From JACQSR01 sp042577505 (GTDB lineage Archaea > Nanobdellota > Nanobdellia > Woesearchaeales > JACQSR01), in contig JBHPEA010000020.1 of NCBI GenBank assembly GCA_042577505.1, positions 1 through 23,612 on the forward strand: a DNA stretch of 23,612 nt. The letters are read 5' to 3'. How positions within the stretch are numbered: the stretch's first letter is position 1; each line of letters starts with the position of its first letter. Positions 21,379 to 23,612 of the stretch are shown here, piece by piece. Under the pieces are notes generated by a model. It saw only the letters and a program-made list of their open reading frames with translations. It searched no databases and was not told where the DNA came from. Position numbers and translations under genes: made by a program.

Positions 21379-21404
21379 CTATTACATACACAAAGGTGAA
21401 CAAA

Positions 21405-21692
21405 ATGAAATTAGATGATTTTAAAAATAAACAAACGCGTGAAAGAAGACTTTGTAGAGCAAATTTAAGACTTTATCCATCACAGATGAAATTTATTAAT
21501 GATAATGGTCTTCCAGTTCAAGAGATATTTGATAAGGCCCTTTATGAGTTGGGTCACGATACACCTAAACCTGAAGAAGTAGATGAATTAGCAAGAATTT
21601 ACGGAAATAGTGAATCTAGGGGTCACGGAAGAGGTGGCAAAGGCAATGTAAGAGCTCAAAAAGCAAGAGCTAAACGTAGGAAGAGGCATTAA
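21405..21692 (+). CDS. Ribbon-helix-helix-like DNA-binding protein with basic tail
   Basis: The start at 21405 is preferred over an ATG at 21369 because AAGGTGA lies just before it, giving 95 residues. Residues about 18-50 (R-A-N-L-R-L-Y-P-S-Q-M-K-F-I, then V-Q-E-I-F-D-K-A-L-Y-E-L-G) fit a ribbon-helix-helix: one strand then two helices. The C-terminal 25 residues are strongly basic and Gly-rich (G-H-G-R-G-G-K-G, then A-R-A-K-R-R-K-R-H), suited to nucleic-acid binding. It is followed after 1 bp by the nuclease gene. RHH proteins in such pairs are often autorepressors or antitoxins; here that is inference, as is the operator upstream. Confidence 0.6.
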   Translation: MKLDDFKNKQTRERRLCRANLRLYPSQMKFINDNGLPVQEIFDKALYELGHDTPKPEEVDELARIYGNSESRGHGRGGKGNVRAQKARAKRRKRH

Positions 21693-21693
21693 A

Positions 21694-22575
21694 ATGAATG
21701 ATAATATGGAAAAAGGCAAAATTGCTGAGAAACTTGCTATTCAAATGTTTAAAGAAGCAGGTTTCAAAGTAAAAAAATCAGGCTATGAAAATACATTCAA
21801 GGATTTAGCAGATAAAGATAATCTAATCAAAGGGCCTGCAGGGGAATATATTAGACATCATCCAGATTTGATAATAATAGACAGATATAATAATGCCTAT
21901 TTAATTGAAGTAAAATACAGGAAATTTGGTTTAATTTATCAAAAAGATTTATTTTATTATCCTGAAACACATGTGATACTATTTACAAGAGATTCTATCC
22001 ATTGTCAATATCTAAAAGAAATTCATAAGAATGGAAAAAAGTTTGTTCCATTATATAGTATGAAACCTTTTTCCGAAATATCTCCTGAAATAGTTCACAA
22101 ATATCTACTTAAGACAAGAAGGCTACTTGGAGATGACACCTTTTTTGGTCAGATGGTTGAAGGAATATCTCAAAAATTTGTAGGAAAATATTTCAAACAA
22201 ACATACACCCCAGGAGATGTAAAGTTTTCTTATGTAGAAGATTATACTCTAGAAGGGAACTCTTATGAATTTACTGGAAGTGAAGAGATTATTAGCAACA
22301 AAAAAGGAGGGAATATCTCCTCAAGAGATAAAAAACAATGGGGTAACAACGAAATTAATCTTCTAAAATACTATTATCAATCTGGGATGTCAATTAAGGA
22401 TATTGCTGGAAATCTTGGCAGAAAGAAAGATGCGGTAATTTTTAGACTTGCTAAATTGAGACTTGTAAATATCAGACAAGCTAATGATCTTGTTAGAAGA
22501 AAACAACCAAATAATAGAAAAAGGCGATATAGACTTAGGACAAACAAAATACATGCGCCGGCGCATTATTATTAG
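21694..22575 (+). CDS. PD-(D/E)XK nuclease-fold protein with C-terminal HTH
   Basis: In this 293-residue protein, residues about 5-100 form a PD-(D/E)XK nuclease core: E12 in the first helix (G-K-I-A-E-K-L-A), H-P-D58-L-I-I-I, then Y-L-I-E72-V-K74. This is the full Mg2+-dependent catalytic set. Residues ~215-262 (W-G-N-N-E-I-N-L-L and S-I-K-D-I-A-G-N-L-G-R-K-K-D-A-V) look like a homeodomain/Myb-like helix-turn-helix, followed by a basic tail (N-R-K-R-R-Y-R-L-R). A catalytic domain fused to a DNA reader suggests a site-specific endonuclease, e.g. of a mobile or defence element. It is co-transcribed with the RHH gene. A GC-rich palindrome lies in its last codons. Confidence 0.65.
   Translation: MNDNMEKGKIAEKLAIQMFKEAGFKVKKSGYENTFKDLADKDNLIKGPAGEYIRHHPDLIIIDRYNNAYLIEVKYRKFGLIYQKDLFYYPETHVILFTRDSIHCQYLKEIHKNGKKFVPLYSMKPFSEISPEIVHKYLLKTRRLLGDDTFFGQMVEGISQKFVGKYFKQTYTPGDVKFSYVEDYTLEGNSYEFTGSEEIISNKKGGNISSRDKKQWGNNEINLLKYYYQSGMSIKDIAGNLGRKKDAVIFRLAKLRLVNIRQANDLVRRKQPNNRKRRYRLRTNKIHAPAHYY
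22553..22566. repeat. GC-rich 14-bp palindrome repeating the 5' end of the RNA candidate
   Basis: ATGCGCCGGCGCAT is a perfect palindrome in the last codons of the nuclease gene. Its first nine bases, ATGCGCCGG, occur again at 21181-21189, the first bases of the RNA candidate, in the same orientation. In AT-rich DNA a GC-rich 9-mer repeated 1.37 kb apart at both ends of one cassette is unlikely to be chance. Confidence 0.55.
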
Positions 22576-22621
22576 ACAAAAAAGCTAAAAACTTTATAAA
22601 GTTGAAACTCACCGTTGAAAT

Positions 22622-23167
22622 ATGCCACTTAGACTAATATTCCTATTCTTGGCTTCTATCTTAATTAGAAGTATAAAAACAGTTCAAAATATCTCCATGA
22701 ATGCAGGGCATAGGTATTTTAGTGCTGTACTTATTGGTATTGATACACTGTTCTTCCTGCTTGTATTCAAGAACGTAATTGATAATGAATTGACTGTTTT
22801 TGTTGTTCTGGCAGTTGCTGCAGGTTACATTTTAGGATTCCTTCTCGGTACTTATGTTGAAGAAAGAATTGCTTTGGGAAAACTATTTGTTACAATAAAA
22901 ATCCCTAAATCACACGCAAAGGAACTTTCAGAAACATTAAGAAAGAATGGTTTTGTTTTTGTCCAGTCAAAACGCTTCTACAGCCATAAGGGAAAACTGA
23001 AAAAAATATTCCAAGGAGTTATTTACAGAAAGGAACTCCCTAAATTAAAAAAGATCACAAAAGACTTCAGAATTATCGGAACCGCTGAAAACCTAAAAAC
23101 CACTTTCGGAAGAAAACTCCTTACCACAAAAGAATACTTAAATGCTCAATCTTCAATTAGTGAGTAG
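22622..23167 (+). CDS. UPF0316/DUF5698-DUF2179-like membrane protein
   Basis: This 181-residue protein has an N-terminal membrane region of about three helices (1-18, 33-50, 56-76) with I-R-S-I-K-T-V-Q-N and A-A-G-Y-I-L-G-F-L-L-G-T-Y-V-E-E, the pattern of DUF5698. It is followed by a cytosolic DUF2179-like domain (about 88-145: I-K-I-P-K-S-H-A-K-E-L, then K-I-F-Q-G-V-I-Y-R-K-E-L-P-K-L). The molecular role of the family is unknown; DUF2179-type domains are thought to bind small ligands. A CTTTATAAAG element 23-32 bp before the ATG marks a leaderless promoter. The second RNA candidate begins just after its stop codon. Confidence 0.8.
   Translation: MPLRLIFLFLASILIRSIKTVQNISMNAGHRYFSAVLIGIDTLFFLLVFKNVIDNELTVFVVLAVAAGYILGFLLGTYVEERIALGKLFVTIKIPKSHAKELSETLRKNGFVFVQSKRFYSHKGKLKKIFQGVIYRKELPKLKKITKDFRIIGTAENLKTTFGRKLLTTKEYLNAQSSISE
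23135..23143 (+). promoter_or_regulatory. TATA-like box before the second RNA candidate
   Basis: TACTTAAAT, inside the end of the membrane protein gene, lies 28-36 bp before position 23171, the first base of the long-range pairing. This spacing would start transcription around 23165. Confidence 0.35.
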
Positions 23168-23170
23168 AAC

Positions 23171-23333
23171 TTTTTGTTCGACATCTCTCCTTGAGAAATC
23201 GTTTGGTGATTTAGGCGAGCCGACCATTCGAACCTTATAGTCTCTGTTAGACGACTAGGGTGGAACTAAATTATCATCGCTTTTAGGTTCCCAATTTCAA
23301 TCCAAAGTACGATGAAAGGAGAAGGAACGAAGA
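23171..23333 (+). ncRNA. Structured RNA candidate, about 163 nt
   Basis: The two ends pair through nested helices: TTTTTGTTC with GAACGAAGA (23171-23179/23325-23333, two G-U); TCTCCTT with AAGGAGA (23186-23192/23316-23322); and ATCG with CGAT plus TTTGG with CCAAA (23198-23206/23302-23313, a 3-nt bulge). Inside are hairpins at 23238-23257 (TAGTC/GACTA, extended by TC/GA) and 23262-23291 (GGAAC/GTTCC and TAAA/TTTA around one bulged G). The asymmetric purine-rich loop between the second and third outer helices (5 nt against 2) recalls a kink-turn, but the match is not exact. The G-U pairs favour the plus strand. It is not recognised as tRNA, 5S, SRP or RNase P RNA. Confidence 0.55.
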
Positions 23334-23433
23334 CTTCAGAAAAAAAACTCATTAAATGTGGGGTATTACATAAGTCATGAATTAAGGGGTGGAACTTGCT
23401 AAGTTTTAAATAAAGAAAGAGTAATTAACAATT
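23334..23433. other. Spacer before the last gene
   Basis: This 100-bp stretch holds no convincing gene. It contains A-rich DNA after the RNA candidate, two GGGGTG-like runs without a usable frame behind them, and TTTTAAATA (about 23403-23411) placed 23-31 bp before the GTG of the final gene, its probable TATA box. Confidence 0.4.
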
Positions 23434-23612
23434 GTGGCAAAAAAACGAAAGAAAAGGTATAAAGTTGATGAATTTTCTGGATTTAGATACGAGAAGGGAT
23501 CTCCAATTGACGTTTTAAACAAGATGAATAGGCCTGAATCCAAAAGAAGTAGTAAGCGACGTTCATCAGAACTTGTAAAAATTGATTTTCCTTCACCAGA
23601 ACGCTTTCAAGG
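23434..23612 (+). CDS. Hypothetical Lys/Arg-rich protein, 3' end cut by window
   Basis: A frame starting with GTG and open to the window end gives 59 residues. The start is very basic (A-K-K-R-K-K-R-Y-K), followed by D-E-F-S-G-F-R-Y-E-K-G-S-P-I and another basic run (S-K-R-S-S-K-R-R-S-S). A TATA-like element 23-31 bp upstream and an in-frame stop 10 bp before the GTG fix the start. The basic N-terminus suggests a nucleic-acid- or ribosome-associated protein. No family is recognised from the visible part. Confidence 0.5.
   Translation, partial: MAKKRKKRYKVDEFSGFRYEKGSPIDVLNKMNRPESKRSSKRRSSELVKIDFPSPERFQ

Noticed and set aside
23181..23245. Possible tRNA on the minus strand (GGTTCGAAT like a T-loop)
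   Set aside because: The flanking bases do not form a T-arm stem and no acceptor or anticodon stem fits; the pairing pattern on the plus strand explains the region better.

Overview
The window reads as a stretch of an AT-rich archaeal chromosome, most likely from a DPANN-type lineage (Woesearchaeota/Pacearchaeota-like). This rests on gene content: ribosomal protein L21e, RNA polymerase subunit Rpo4/F, a COG1395-type regulator, ZPR1 and SepF. Many genes have a TATA-like box about 22-30 bp before the start codon (leaderless transcripts), and others have GAGGTG/GGGGTG Shine-Dalgarno sites. No rRNA, tRNA, CRISPR array or insertion sequence was recognised. Lineage is an inference from content; no search was run.

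Layout. 1-3 kb: a GNAT-like acetyltransferase, an LpxC-like deacetylase (unexpected in an archaeon), an HD-domain hydrolase and a methyltransferase-fold protein. 3-5.2 kb: a PPC/DUF296 protein, a LACTB2-like metallo-beta-lactamase and a COG1395 regulator. 5.2-7.7 kb: an information-processing block (rpl21e-rpoF coupled by a TAATG overlap, sepF, a ribosome-hibernation-like protein, zpr1). 7.8-10.8 kb: a methylthioadenosine salvage set (MtnP, a class II aldolase, MtnA, adenine phosphoribosyltransferase). 10.9-13.1 kb: a small basic protein, a CPA2 antiporter and an Lrp/AsnC-like regulator. 13.1-14.15 kb: a run of about eight tiny reading frames of 24-50 codons, most with their own Shine-Dalgarno site. 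14.2-16.1 kb: a bacterial-type MetK divergent from an HTH-CBS regulator, with two matching operator-like inverted repeats between them. 16.1-18.4 kb: a small Pro/Asp-rich protein and a large predicted lipoprotein. 18.4-20.7 kb: a calcineurin-like phosphoesterase, a four-helix membrane protein and a bacterial-type coaE-coaD pair. 21.2-22.6 kb: a structured RNA candidate followed by an RHH-protein/PD-(D/E)XK-nuclease operon. 22.6 kb to the end: a UPF0316-like membrane protein, a second structured RNA candidate and a truncated gene.

How the genes may work together. MetK makes SAM; MtnP, MtnA and the class II aldolase could take its by-product MTA to DHAP and a methylthio-aldehyde, with Apt recovering the adenine. 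The HTH-CBS protein beside metK is a plausible sensor of SAM or MTA. The least explained regions are the microprotein array (13.14-14.15 kb), the RNA + RHH + nuclease cassette (21.18-22.57 kb), which carries the same GC-rich 9-mer at both ends, and the RNA candidate at 23.17-23.33 kb, whose two arms pair through several nested helices.
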